From positions 1,567,501 through 1,631,500 of the forward strand of contig NC_014484.1 in the NCBI RefSeq assembly GCF_000147075.1: a stretch of 64,000 nt of DNA, given 5' to 3'. The notes beneath the pieces were generated by a model that made no database searches, had not been told where the DNA came from, and saw only the letters and a program-made list of their open reading frames with translations. Below are positions 42,646-51,636 of the stretch, piece by piece. A program made the translations under genes and the position numbers. Origin of the DNA: Spirochaeta thermophila DSM 6192. Its GTDB lineage: Bacteria > Spirochaetota > Spirochaetia > Winmispirales > Winmispiraceae. Position 1 is the stretch's first letter. Each line of letters starts with the position of its first letter.

Positions 42646-44136
42646 TCACCCCCCCTTTTCCTCGGATGAGAAGCTCAAGGCCACGACGGATCTGGGAGGA
42701 AGGGCCGTCCGCACCACCCCTTCCTTCGAGACAACTCCTCCATCGAAGGGCCGGGGCATGACCCTGTCCGGATCTTCGAATGTATTGTGAGCATCGATCG
42801 TCTCCGCACTGAGGATACGTCCTCCCTGATAGGTGACGGCGGTGCCCATGAACTCGCAGGTGAGTTCCACCTGTTTCTCGTGATGGAGATTGCACAGGGT
42901 GAGGTGGATCCTCCCGCTTTTTCTCGATGCGGACGCGCTCACGAGAGGAATCGTCTCCTTTCCCATACGGTACTCGTCTCCCTCGTAACGGAGGGGAAGA
43001 TGCTCCCCCTCCTGGTGGGGGGCATAGAGATCGAAGACATGGTACGTGGGGGTCAGGACAGTACGCTCACCTTCGGTGAGGAAGAGGGCCTGGAGCACGT
43101 TGACGAGCTGGGCGAGATTCGCCATCCTCACCCTGTAGGCGTGACGGTTGAAGATGTTGAGGTGGATCCCCGCCACCAGGGCATCCCTGATGGTGTTCTG
43201 CTGATAGAGGAACGCGGGATGGGTCCCCTCTTCCACCCGGTACCAGGTGCCCCACTCGTCCACGATGAGCCCCACCCTTCGTTCCGGATCGTACCGGTCC
43301 ATGATCGTGCCGTGCCGCACAACGAGCGTCTCCATGAAGAGCGCCTTCTTGAGGGTCTCGAACCACTCCTCCTCGCCAAAACCCGTCGCAGCCCCTTTTT
43401 CCTCCCAGGTGCCCGGCACGGTGTAGTAGTGGAGGCTGAGCCCGTCCATGAGGTGGGCCGCCTCTCTCATGAGTACCTCGGTCCACCGGTAGTCGTCCAC
43501 GTTCGCACCCGAGGCGATCTTGTAGATGGGCTCCTCTCCGTAATCACGGACATAGGTGCGGTACCGCCTGTAGAGATCGGCGTAGAACTCGGGACGCATG
43601 GTGCCCCCACACCCCCACGTCTCGTTCCCGATACCGAGAAACTTGAGCCGCCAGGGGGCCTCCCGGCCGTTCTTCCTCCTCCACTCCGCCATCTCGGAGT
43701 CACCGGAAAAGGTCATGTACTCTATCCATTCCGCCATCTCCTGCACGGTCCCGCTCCCCACGTTGGCAGCCACGTAGGGCTCACACCCCAAAAGCTCACA
43801 GAAGTCGAGGAACTCATGCGTACCGAAGTGGTTCGTCTCGATCACCCTTCCCCAGTGGGTGTTGACCCTTTTGGGCCGGCTCTCCCTCGGTCCCACCCCA
43901 TCCTTCCAGTGATACTCATCGGCAAAGCATCCCCCGGGCCAGCGAAGCACGGGAATCCTTATCCTTCGCAGGGCCTCCACCACATCCTTTCGGTACCCTC
44001 TGATGTTGGGTATGGGGGAATCCTCCCCCACCCATATCCCTTCGTAGATACACCGCCCGAGATGTTCTGCGAAGTGACCGTAGATCTCTCGTGGAATCTT
44101 CCACGAGGGCTCCGGATACACTATGACTCTATTCAT
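42646..44136 (-). CDS. abfA: GH51 alpha-L-arabinofuranosidase 1
   Basis: 496 aa from ATG 44136, with GGAGG upstream. The clan GH-A barrel has the acid/base Glu in [13 protein letters not shown] and the nucleophile Glu in [15 protein letters not shown]. The N-terminal [19 protein letters not shown] and the [19 protein letters not shown] loop are diagnostic. A C-terminal jelly-roll follows. There is no signal peptide, so it removes arabinose from imported arabino-oligosaccharides. The start overlaps the preceding GH51 stop by eight bases. The GGCGG-T insertion after GNETW distinguishes it from its neighbour. Confidence 0.92.
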   Translation of the reverse strand: MNRVIVYPEPSWKIPREIYGHFAEHLGRCIYEGIWVGEDSPIPNIRGYRKDVVEALRRIRIPVLRWPGGCFADEYHWKDGVGPRESRPKRVNTHWGRVIETNHFGTHEFLDFCELLGCEPYVAANVGSGTVQEMAEWIEYMTFSGDSEMAEWRRKNGREAPWRLKFLGIGNETWGCGGTMRPEFYADLYRRYRTYVRDYGEEPIYKIASGANVDDYRWTEVLMREAAHLMDGLSLHYYTVPGTWEEKGAATGFGEEEWFETLKKALFMETLVVRHGTIMDRYDPERRVGLIVDEWGTWYRVEEGTHPAFLYQQNTIRDALVAGIHLNIFNRHAYRVRMANLAQLVNVLQALFLTEGERTVLTPTYHVFDLYAPHQEGEHLPLRYEGDEYRMGKETIPLVSASASRKSGRIHLTLCNLHHEKQVELTCEFMGTAVTYQGGRILSAETIDAHNTFEDPDRVMPRPFDGGVVSKEGVVRTALPPRSVVALSFSSEEKGG

Positions 44137-45634
44137 CACGCTTCCTCCTGAACCTGAGCACGTTCCACGACAGTCTGGGGAGAGCAACCGAAAAGACATC
44201 CGTTTTCATCGGTTCCACACGTTTCTCCCGACGGGGGTGCACCTTGTCCGGCTCCTCGAAGGTGTTGATCGCGTGGAGATCGGGGCCATCCAAGACGATA
44301 TGCTCCACAAAGGAAACCCCATCGAAAGAACGGAAATCCAGCTCCACCTCCACGGGAACCTCCTGGGAGGTATTGAGCACGAACACCGTGATGTCACCCG
44401 AGGCCTCATCGTAGGTGGCGGCAGGATAGACTAAGGGCACCTCCTCATAGGTCCTCGTTCCATAGGTGGGCGCCTTCACGATGGGTTTGAGGGCCTCACC
44501 TCTTCCATACGCGGCAGCGAGCTGGAAAGGATGGTAGATGGTCTGTTTGATGGCCCTCCCCCCCCGTTCAGTATAGATGGGTGCGATCACGTTCACAAGC
44601 TGAGCCAGACACGCCATCTTGACCCGATCCGCATTGTTTATCAATGTAGCGATCAGCCCCCCGACCACCAGCGCATCGAGCAACGAATATCTGTCCTCGA
44701 GGATGGGAGGTGCCGTCTCCCAGGGCATGAGTTTCAGCTTCTTCTGATACCACACATTCCATTCGTCGAACGAGAGCATGAGCGACTTGGCGCTCCTCTT
44801 CTTGGCCTTCACGAAATCCGCCGTGGCAACCACCGCACGGATGAACCGATCCATATCGATGAAAGACGCCAGGAAATCGCCCACATCTCCCTCGTTCTCG
44901 TAGTAGCGATGGAGGGAGATGTAATCCACATGGTCGTAGAGGTATTCGAGAATCATCCTGTCCCATTCCGGGAAGGTGGGCATGAAGGAGGTGGAGCTCC
45001 CGCTCGCCACCAACTTGATCTCCGGATCGACCCACTTCATGATCTTCGCCGTCTCAAGGGCCTTCTTGCCGTAATCGTCTGCCTCGAGATGGCAGATCTG
45101 CCAAGGACCATCCATCTCGTTTCCCAGGCACCATACCTTGATCGAATGAGGATCCTTGTGTCCGTACTCGATCCTGAGATCGCTCCAGTACGTACCAGAC
45201 GGGTGATTGCAGTACTCGATGAAGTACCCCGCCTCCTGAGGGGTACCGGTCCCGAGGTTGACAGCAGCCATCACATCCACACCCGCCTTGCGGGCCCAGT
45301 CCACGAACTCGTCTATGCCCACCTCGTTCGTCTCGATGGAATGCCAGGCGAGCTCGAGCCTCCGTGGGCGACGTTCTTTCGGCCCTATTCCGTCGGTCCA
45401 GTTGTAGCCGGAGACGAAATTCCCCCCGGGATACCTCACGATGGTGACTCCCAGATCCTTCACCAGCTGAAGGACATCCTTCCTGAATCCCTGCTCATCG
45501 GCATCCGGGTGCCCCGGTTCATAGATCCCGGAATAGACCGCTCGACCGAGGTGTTCGATGAACGAACCGTAGAGATACCGATCCACCTCTCCGATCACGA
45601 AATCACGATCGAGAATGATCTTCGCCTGTTGCAT
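44129..45634 (-). CDS. abfA: GH51 alpha-L-arabinofuranosidase 2
   Basis: 501 aa, with GGAGG upstream of the ATG. The acid/base Glu is in [14 protein letters not shown] and the nucleophile Glu in [35 protein letters not shown] and [19 protein letters not shown] are family landmarks. It is the classic AbfA type found in Thermotoga and Geobacillus, while its downstream neighbour is a more divergent paralogue. It is the first gene of the abf-abf-araM unit, reading away from a 450-bp gap. Confidence 0.93.
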   Translation of the reverse strand: MQQAKIILDRDFVIGEVDRYLYGSFIEHLGRAVYSGIYEPGHPDADEQGFRKDVLQLVKDLGVTIVRYPGGNFVSGYNWTDGIGPKERRPRRLELAWHSIETNEVGIDEFVDWARKAGVDVMAAVNLGTGTPQEAGYFIEYCNHPSGTYWSDLRIEYGHKDPHSIKVWCLGNEMDGPWQICHLEADDYGKKALETAKIMKWVDPEIKLVASGSSTSFMPTFPEWDRMILEYLYDHVDYISLHRYYENEGDVGDFLASFIDMDRFIRAVVATADFVKAKKRSAKSLMLSFDEWNVWYQKKLKLMPWETAPPILEDRYSLLDALVVGGLIATLINNADRVKMACLAQLVNVIAPIYTERGGRAIKQTIYHPFQLAAAYGRGEALKPIVKAPTYGTRTYEEVPLVYPAATYDEASGDITVFVLNTSQEVPVEVELDFRSFDGVSFVEHIVLDGPDLHAINTFEEPDKVHPRREKRVEPMKTDVFSVALPRLSWNVLRFRRKRDE

Positions 45635-46047
45635 GATGCCTCCGAAATCAAAAGTATCTTATAGTGTGGAGCCTCACGAGATGCACACCATCCCCTCGTA
45701 CCTACAATAGGGATTTCCTCCCGTCAGTTACGAAGGAGAGACGCACCCCAGGTGCCCGCTCGGACCCGTTTCCGTACGCTCCGGGCGCACGGTCATCGCA
45801 GTGCACGTGTGAGATCGACGCCTCGGAACCTCCTCTTTGGGAAGGATCGGGATTGCCTCATACACCTCTTCTCCTTGTCTCAACATCACCGCACGGAGGA
45901 AAAGGCTCCGTGTCCGGATTTTATCTGTTTTAATGTTCAATATCAATCTATTGGATACATTAGCCATATTATTATACCACCCCAGGGTCCGTGTCAAGGA
46001 TATTTCACTCAGTATCAACTTTTTCGTAGAACACAGACACGCACACC
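45635..46047. other. Intergenic gap of about 410 bp
   Basis: No gene is seen. Bases 45700-45910 are GC-rich and featureless; 45915-46030 is strongly AT-rich and holds promoter-like elements for the minus strand, including CAATA-N6-TATTG (45939-45954). A TATAAG box at 45663-45658 lies nearer the GH51 start. Confidence 0.6.
45918..45946 (-). promoter_or_regulatory. Candidate promoter of the GH51-GH51-araM unit
   Basis: TTGATA (45946-45941), 17-bp spacer, TAAAAT (45923-45918) on the minus strand. A second possibility is TTGACA (45997-45992) with TATAAT at 45976-45971, a short 15-bp spacer. Either would give a leader of about 270 bases or more. Confidence 0.45.
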
Positions 46048-46076
46048 TTGTCATCCCTGAACGAGATCACTATTGT
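46048..46076 (+). promoter_or_regulatory. Promoter of the DUF1015 gene, leaderless geometry
   Basis: TTGTCA at 46048-46053, 17-bp spacer, TATTGT at 46071-46076. Six bases separate the -10 from ATG 46083, so RNA is expected to begin at the start codon. No ribosome site precedes it. Confidence 0.6.
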
Positions 46077-46082
46077 ATGCGC

Positions 46083-47342
46083 ATGAGCAAGAGCACATCG
46101 CCGGACGCACTTCCACGTCTCCCCCTCCTCCCCACCACCATCCTCCTCCCACGCGAGGACATCGACCTCCATCGCTGGGCCGTGATCGCCTGCGATCAGT
46201 TCACCTCCCAGCCCGAGTACTGGCGCGAGGTGGAGCGCATCGTCGGGGAGGCCCCCTCCACCCTCCACCTCATCCTCCCCGAAGTCCACCTGGACGAACC
46301 CGACCTCGAGGCGCGCATCGCCCGTATCCACCACACCATGCGCACCTATCTGGACTCCCGCCTCCTCCGCCCCCTCCCCCCCGGCGCCGTCCTCACCCGC
46401 CGCACCACCCCCTACGGCCGCACCAGAACCGGCCTCCTCCTCTCCGTGGACCTGGAGGCCTACTCCTACCAGGACCCCGCCTCCGCCTCTATCATCCCCA
46501 CCGAAGCCACTGTCCCCGAGCGCATCCCCCCCCGCCTCCGCATCCGCCGCGGCGCCCCCCTCGAACTCCCCCACACCCTCCTCCTCGTCGACGACCGCCG
46601 TGCCCCCCTCATCGCCCCCCTCACCCCCCGCCGCACCCTCTACCACACCCCCCTCATGCTCGGAGGCGGCACCGTGACCGGCGCCTTCATCCCCGAGGAA
46701 GAGATCCTTCCCCACCTGGAACGCACCCTCCCCCTCCTCGCCGAGCAGGGCATCATCGCCGCCGTAGGAGACGGCAATCACTCCCTCGCCACGGCCAAAA
46801 CCCTGTGGGAAGAACACCTACGTGCAGGCGCCCCACCCACCCACCCCGCCCGGTACAGCCTCGTGGAAGTGGTGAGCATCCACGACCCCGGCCTCGCCAT
46901 AGAACCCATACACCGCATCCTCTTCGCCGCCCCCCTCCCCGCCCTTCTCGACCACCTCGCCCCCCACGCGACCACCCATCGCCCCATCTCACCCGACGAC
47001 ATCCCCACCCTTCTCCACACCCATCCCTCCTCCGCCGTCCTCTTCGACGGAACCCGGGCTCACCACCTCCTCCTCCCCACCCCCACCCTCCCCGTGGAGA
47101 CCCTTCAACCCCTCCTCGACACCTTCCTCGAAGGGCACCCCGGGGTTCACATCGACTACACCCACGGCCTCACCCACACCATGGACCTCGCACCCCAAGG
47201 CACCGCCATCCTCCTCCCTCCCATCCCCCGGGAAACCATCTTCGAGGCACTCTCCCGCCGCACCGTACTCCCGAGAAAAAGCTTTTCACTCGGAGAACCA
47301 GAAGAGAAACGCTACTACCTCGAGGCCCGCTGCATCCTGTGA
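46083..47342 (+). CDS. DUF1015-family protein
   Basis: About 419 aa from ATG 46083 (MSKSTSPDALPRLP); the ATG at 46077 abuts the -10 box. The DUF1015 signature GIIAAVGDGNHSLATAKTLWEE lies near residue 220, followed by the domain core ARYSLVEVVSIHDPGLAIEPIHRI. The family is a conserved bacterial protein of unknown biochemical role, sometimes linked to serine or phosphonate metabolism without proof. The gene is extremely rich in C-ending codons. Its last 28 bases overlap convergently with the FtsB-like gene. Confidence 0.82.
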   Translation: MSKSTSPDALPRLPLLPTTILLPREDIDLHRWAVIACDQFTSQPEYWREVERIVGEAPSTLHLILPEVHLDEPDLEARIARIHHTMRTYLDSRLLRPLPPGAVLTRRTTPYGRTRTGLLLSVDLEAYSYQDPASASIIPTEATVPERIPPRLRIRRGAPLELPHTLLLVDDRRAPLIAPLTPRRTLYHTPLMLGGGTVTGAFIPEEEILPHLERTLPLLAEQGIIAAVGDGNHSLATAKTLWEEHLRAGAPPTHPARYSLVEVVSIHDPGLAIEPIHRILFAAPLPALLDHLAPHATTHRPISPDDIPTLLHTHPSSAVLFDGTRAHHLLLPTPTLPVETLQPLLDTFLEGHPGVHIDYTHGLTHTMDLAPQGTAILLPPIPRETIFEALSRRTVLPRKSFSLGEPEEKRYYLEARCIL

Positions 47343-47791
47343 ACCCCGTACGAAGCCCCCTCCCTCCTCCTCCGCTCGCCCGCCGGCACCACGAACCACG
47401 ACAGCAGGAACACCAGCAACCCCACACTCACGGCCACCCCCCTGAGGAGGGGACGCACATCCCTCTCGGCACCCTGGAAGAAGATCACCGCCCCCGGACT
47501 CACCGGATCCTGCGGTACAGGAAGCCCCAGCACATCGATCACCCCCTCCCCCTCACCCACCAGGAGGAGCCGGCGGGCCTCCTTGCGCACCTCCTCCCTG
47601 GAAGAGAGGAGCCGCACCTGTTCCTGGAGCCTGTTCTGGATGAAAGAAAGCTCGCGGAGGTTCTCCTCCATCGCCCCCACCGCACGGGACACCCGGGCGT
47701 ACGCCAGGAGCCCCTGGTTCCCGAAGAAGAGCGAGAGCGACAGATAGAGCACCACCGATACCCATACGGAGACCCACACGCGCCACATCAT
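47315..47791 (-). CDS. FtsB/DivIC-like cell-division protein
   Basis: 158 aa from ATG 47791 (GTG 47794 and ATG 47788 also possible). A short cytoplasmic head and transmembrane helix (WVSVWVSVVLYLSLSLFFG) precede a coiled coil (VGAMEENLRELSFIQNRLQEQ) and the closing REEVRKEARRLLLVGEGEGVI typical of the septum-initiator family. Unusually, a second hydrophobic helix (VSVGLLVFLLSWFVVPA) follows near residue 125. It probably stabilises the divisome. No ribosome site is visible. Confidence 0.75.
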   Translation of the reverse strand: MMWRVWVSVWVSVVLYLSLSLFFGNQGLLAYARVSRAVGAMEENLRELSFIQNRLQEQVRLLSSREEVRKEARRLLLVGEGEGVIDVLGLPVPQDPVSPGAVIFFQGAERDVRPLLRGVAVSVGLLVFLLSWFVVPAGERRRREGASYGVHRMQRASR

Positions 47792-47796
47792 CACTT

Positions 47797-47826
47797 ATCT
47801 TACGGTAGAAACCCGCAGAGACTTAA
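47797..47826 (-). promoter_or_regulatory. Candidate promoter of the FtsB-like gene
   Basis: TTAAGT (47826-47821), 18-bp spacer, TAAGAT (47802-47797) on the minus strand. The ATG at 47791 is five bases past the -10, again leaderless geometry. Confidence 0.45.
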
Positions 47827-47859
47827 TCTCGGAGCCGCATCCTGTGTTCCGCATTGACA

Positions 47860-47888
47860 TTGCACACGCAGTGGCATACCATTATACT
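47860..47888 (+). promoter_or_regulatory. Promoter of the Glu-rich protein operon
   Basis: TTGCAC at 47860-47865, 17-bp spacer, TATACT at 47883-47888. A consensus TTGACA at 47854-47859 pairs with a poorer -10 (TACCAT, 47877-47882). RNA would start near 47895, just before the coupled short ORF. Confidence 0.55.
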
Positions 47889-47905
47889 TAAATGGAGAGA
47901 CCCTC

Positions 47906-47950
47906 ATGCCGAAGATGAAAAAAACAGCCCCAGCACGGGAGAGTACATGA
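47906..47950 (+). CDS. 14-codon ORF translationally coupled to the Glu-rich gene
   Basis: ATG 47906 with GGAGAG six bases upstream encodes MPKMKKTAPAREST, a strongly basic peptide. Its TGA overlaps the ATG of the next gene as ATGA. The good ribosome site and overlap suggest that it is translated and that ribosomes feed from it into the acidic protein. Function unknown; a leader peptide or simple coupling device is possible. Confidence 0.5.
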   Translation: MPKMKKTAPAREST

Positions 47951-50574
47951 CCGATCGGGACCGAGAAGATCTTCAACCCTCAGAAGACAACCTCGAAGAA
48001 TACGGGGTCTGGGTGAAAGCCGGACCCGAGGACATCCCCGAAGACGCCTTCGACGAAGAGGAACTCGTCCTCCCCGAAGAGAGCGGCCTCACCGAGGAAG
48101 AAGAGGCCATCCTCTCCGAACTCGAGAACAGAGGCATAGAAGAAGGCACCGAATATCCCGAAATCGAAGGACTCTCCCTCGAAGGTGGAGCCCCCGGGGA
48201 AGAGACCTCGATCGAGGACCTCGAACCCCCCTTCGAAGAGCCCTCCGGCGAAGAGCCCTCTAGCGCCTCCCTCTCCGAACCCACGCTCGACGAAGACCTC
48301 CAGGCCTTTCCCTTCGAGGAGGAGGCAGGGGAGACCACCCTGGAGGCCTTCCCCTCCGGAGAGACGGAAGAGCCACTCTTCGAAGAGGAAACGACCCGGG
48401 AAACATCCGCGCTGGAAAAACCCTTGGAGGAACCCTCCGTCGAGGAGGCCCCCGAACCCTCTCTCGAAGAAGAAACCGGGGAAGAAGCCACACCGCACGT
48501 GGACCTCGAAGAATTCGAGATAGAAGAACTCGAGCCCGAAGAACCGTCCTCCTACGAAGAGCAGACCTTCTCCGGCGATCTCGAAGCCGGAGACTTCCTC
48601 GAGATCGATCTGGGAGAGGAAGAGGGCACCCCTCCGGAAGAGATCCGCGACGAAGCGGCCGTGGAGGAAATCCCCGTTTCCGACCTCCTCGCCGAAGAAG
48701 CCCTTCCCCCGGAGGAACCCCCGCAGCAAGAAGAGACCCCACCCTCACCGGAGGAGCAACCCTTCGGAGAACTCTCGGAGGAATCGCTCTCCCTCGAGGA
48801 GATCCCCTCCCCTGAAGAGGAGACACCCACACCTCCCCTCGAACCGGCCTCCGAATCCCTCCAGAGCGAGGAGCCCTCTGAAACCACCCTCTCCCTCGAA
48901 GAAATTCCGTCCGACTCATGGGGAGAGGAGCCTGCAGAAATCGAAGGGGGAACCCGGGCTGTGGAAGAGGAGGACCTCTCCTCACTCGAGCTCGAATCCG
49001 ACCTGGACCTCTCGGAACTCCAGAAGGAAGCCGTCGAAGCATCGCCCTCCTCTCTCGAGGAACCCGGTGAGGGAGCACACCCCGAGGAAGCCCCCTCCAT
49101 GGAGGAACCGTCCATCCCCCTCGAGGAATCTCCCGTGGCGGAAGAGACCTACGAGGAGTTCGAACCCATCCTCCCGCCTGAAGAAGCCGCACCCGAGGAA
49201 CCCATCGTGGGCTCCGAACCCTTCGAATCCGCGGAACTTCCCGAGCTCCCCCCCGAAGAGGAGTTCAGCGACATCGCCGCGGTAGCCGAGGCCATGAGCG
49301 CCCCGCTGAGCGAGGAAGAGACACGGGAGACACCGGCGGAGCCCCACACCATGGCCCCGCCTGAAGTCTCTCCCGAAGAGAACCTCCTGAGCAGGATCGA
49401 GGAAGAACTCGCCGCCATAAAACAGGAACTCGCATCCCTCAAGGCGGAACTCTCCACCCTGAGGAGCACCTCGACGCCCGTCGCACCTCCGGAAGAAGAA
49501 CCCTTCCCGGCCGTGGAAGAACCACAGGCAGGAGAGGAACCCTCCTCCATGGAGGAGACCGGCGCATTCCAGGAGATGGAAACCCCTTCCCGGGAGGAGG
49601 AAGCCGCCCTCCCCTCCGGAGGCGGATTCTTCGACGAAGAAGAGGAGGACGAGACCATCGCCCTCACCGGGGAAGAGCTCGAGAACATCCTCAACACCGC
49701 GGAAATCGAAGAGAAGGAAGAAGAGGGCCTCACCGGAGAAGAAGTGGAAGAACCTCTCTCCATGGACGAGGAAACACCGGAAACCGAGGACATCATAGAG
49801 GCGTACAACAAGGAACTCGAGGAATTCAGCACCGAAGAAATCCCCGAGGTGGAAGAGGAGATCCCACTCCCCTCCGAGGAGGAACTCGAAGAGATCTCCC
49901 TCGAGGAACTCGAGATGGAACCCTCCGAGGAAACAGAGGAAACGGAGGAACAGGCCCTGGAAGAAGAGGGCCCCTCCGAGACGGCCATCCCGCCCGCCGT
50001 GGAGGAGATCTCACTCGAGGAACTCGAGGCCGCCCCCATGGAGGAGGTGGCGCAAGAGGAGAGCGCGATAGAAGGACTCGAGGCGATCCCCGAAGAAGAG
50101 ATGGAGCTCGAGATCACAGAGGAACCCGAAGAAGCGGAGGCCTACGGGGCCTATGAGGGAATCACCCCGGAAGAGGAGCCCGAAACCCCGCCCGAGGAGG
50201 AACTCGAACTCAGCATCGCACCTCGAGAAGAGACGGAAGAACCCGTCGAGGAACCCGAGGAGCTCCAGCCCGAAGAGGACCTCCTCCAGACTGCCGAACC
50301 CGTAGAGATGGAGCCATCCCTTCCGGAAGAAGTGGACATGGAAGAAGTCTCCCGGGTGGCGGAGGAGGCCTTCCAGAAGGAAGAGAGCGAGCGGGGCGCG
50401 GGGGGAGAGGGAACCGGACTCCCCGACACCTTGAAGGAGGAACTGAGGGCCGTCCTCTCCTACATGGACCAACTCCTCGAGGCCCTTCCCGAGGAAAAGA
50501 TCCAGGAATTCGCCCGATCCCCCTATTTCGACACCTACAAGCGACTCTTCGAAGAGCTCGGTCTGGAGTCGTAA
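47947..50574 (+). CDS. Very acidic Glu/Pro-rich protein, unknown function
   Basis: 875 aa from ATG 47947 (GGGAG six bases upstream). Glutamate makes up roughly a third of residues, in loose EE-rich repeats with Pro, Leu and Ser, implying a disordered, highly charged chain. A short coiled coil (IEEELAAIKQELASLKAELS) lies near residue 485. The C-terminal 40 residues are more ordered and contain EFARSPYFDTYKRLFEELGL. There is no signal peptide or membrane helix. It is followed directly by an unknown protein and two DUF115 genes, apparently one operon. Confidence 0.7.
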   Translation: MTDRDREDLQPSEDNLEEYGVWVKAGPEDIPEDAFDEEELVLPEESGLTEEEEAILSELENRGIEEGTEYPEIEGLSLEGGAPGEETSIEDLEPPFEEPSGEEPSSASLSEPTLDEDLQAFPFEEEAGETTLEAFPSGETEEPLFEEETTRETSALEKPLEEPSVEEAPEPSLEEETGEEATPHVDLEEFEIEELEPEEPSSYEEQTFSGDLEAGDFLEIDLGEEEGTPPEEIRDEAAVEEIPVSDLLAEEALPPEEPPQQEETPPSPEEQPFGELSEESLSLEEIPSPEEETPTPPLEPASESLQSEEPSETTLSLEEIPSDSWGEEPAEIEGGTRAVEEEDLSSLELESDLDLSELQKEAVEASPSSLEEPGEGAHPEEAPSMEEPSIPLEESPVAEETYEEFEPILPPEEAAPEEPIVGSEPFESAELPELPPEEEFSDIAAVAEAMSAPLSEEETRETPAEPHTMAPPEVSPEENLLSRIEEELAAIKQELASLKAELSTLRSTSTPVAPPEEEPFPAVEEPQAGEEPSSMEETGAFQEMETPSREEEAALPSGGGFFDEEEEDETIALTGEELENILNTAEIEEKEEEGLTGEEVEEPLSMDEETPETEDIIEAYNKELEEFSTEEIPEVEEEIPLPSEEELEEISLEELEMEPSEETEETEEQALEEEGPSETAIPPAVEEISLEELEAAPMEEVAQEESAIEGLEAIPEEEMELEITEEPEEAEAYGAYEGITPEEEPETPPEEELELSIAPREETEEPVEEPEELQPEEDLLQTAEPVEMEPSLPEEVDMEEVSRVAEEAFQKEESERGAGGEGTGLPDTLKEELRAVLSYMDQLLEALPEEKIQEFARSPYFDTYKRLFEELGLES

Positions 50575-50577
50575 CCG

Positions 50578-51630
50578 ATGGGACTGCTCCACAAAGTGCA
50601 GACACTCAAAGAGCAACAGGGAGGTGGTGGACTCTACTCGAAGGCACGAGCCTATAGGGAAGGGGCCGCACGGCTCTCACCCCCCTCCCAAGACGAAAAA
50701 AAAAAGACGCCGCAGGCAGCCGCTCCGGGCCCCGGGGAATCGTCACCCCCAGGATTCCAGGACCAGCTGGAATACCTCATCCATACCCTCACCACCACCC
50801 CTGCATGCCTCCTCTACATTCATGAGACATTCCGTGCGCTCCTGCGTATCCTCAATCCCGAGAAGGCTGTGTGGTACGCTCCGGACCTCGCGGGGACGCG
50901 GTACCTCCCCTGGATCGTCCGGGGAGGGGAAGAACCTCCCGAGCTCTCACGGGACGAGGTGGTGGACCTCCTCACCTCCACCGATCCCTCGGAGGGACGT
51001 CCCGTACAGGAAAAGATCTTCCCGAAGACCAGCCCCTCCCGCATCCTTCTGCTCCCTTTCACGGAGCAACGGCTCTTCCTCCCCTTGAGTCTCGTGGTAA
51101 TCGAGGGACCGAACAGGCCCCCTTCCCCTTCCGAGATCGGGACCCTCACGACCATACTCAGGGAACTGGGCACGCCACACATCCGGGACGTGCAACACCT
51201 CTTCCAGATCCTGGAGGAAGACCCACCTCTCGCCCTCCGAAAGGAAGACTGCGAGGAGCGGATCGCATCGATACTCGAAGAAGACCACGGCCCGCTCTCC
51301 CTCGCCACCCTCTCCCTCACCCCCCTCCAACAGAAACTGGACCTGAGCGTCCAGGACCTCTTCTACAGGAGAACCACAGGGTGCATCACGGCACTCGTGA
51401 ACCGGCTCCTCAAGGACAAAGGGAACATCCTCGCCATCCATCGTGAGCACCTCCTCCTGGAAATCACAGGCGAGGACGTGGACGTGGAACTCGTGCTCCA
51501 CCAGATATGGCACAGGCTCTGCCTCCAGATAGGAGGCGGACAGTGCACGGTGGCCCTCCAGGCACGTTGGACATCCCCCGCCGAAGGGGAGGCCCCCCCC
51601 GAGGCACTCTATACCCGACTCTTTTCATGA
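50578..51630 (+). CDS. Conserved-looking unknown protein in the DUF115 operon
   Basis: 350 aa; starts 3 bp after the Glu-rich gene stop, with no ribosome site of its own, so translation is probably coupled. A basic head with a KKK-containing linker (to about residue 60) precedes an alpha/beta region (DQLEYLIHTLTTTPACLLYI, RILLLPFTEQRLFLPLSLVV) and a C-terminal part with LAIHREHLLLEITGEDVDVE. No known motif is recognised. GAF-like folding is conceivable but unproven. Confidence 0.65.
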   Translation: MGLLHKVQTLKEQQGGGGLYSKARAYREGAARLSPPSQDEKKKTPQAAAPGPGESSPPGFQDQLEYLIHTLTTTPACLLYIHETFRALLRILNPEKAVWYAPDLAGTRYLPWIVRGGEEPPELSRDEVVDLLTSTDPSEGRPVQEKIFPKTSPSRILLLPFTEQRLFLPLSLVVIEGPNRPPSPSEIGTLTTILRELGTPHIRDVQHLFQILEEDPPLALRKEDCEERIASILEEDHGPLSLATLSLTPLQQKLDLSVQDLFYRRTTGCITALVNRLLKDKGNILAIHREHLLLEITGEDVDVELVLHQIWHRLCLQIGGGQCTVALQARWTSPAEGEAPPEALYTRLFS

Positions 51631-51636
51631 ACGTCC

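Noticed and set aside
46073-47857. Pro/His/Arg-rich open frame overlapping DUF1015
   Set aside because: Out-of-frame reading of a C-rich gene; DUF1015 signatures lie in the other frame.
47980-50616. Several minus-strand Ser/Gly/Phe-rich frames opposite the Glu-rich gene
   Set aside because: GAA/GAG-rich coding DNA automatically gives TTC/CTC-rich complements; the plus strand has the promoter, ribosome site and operon context.
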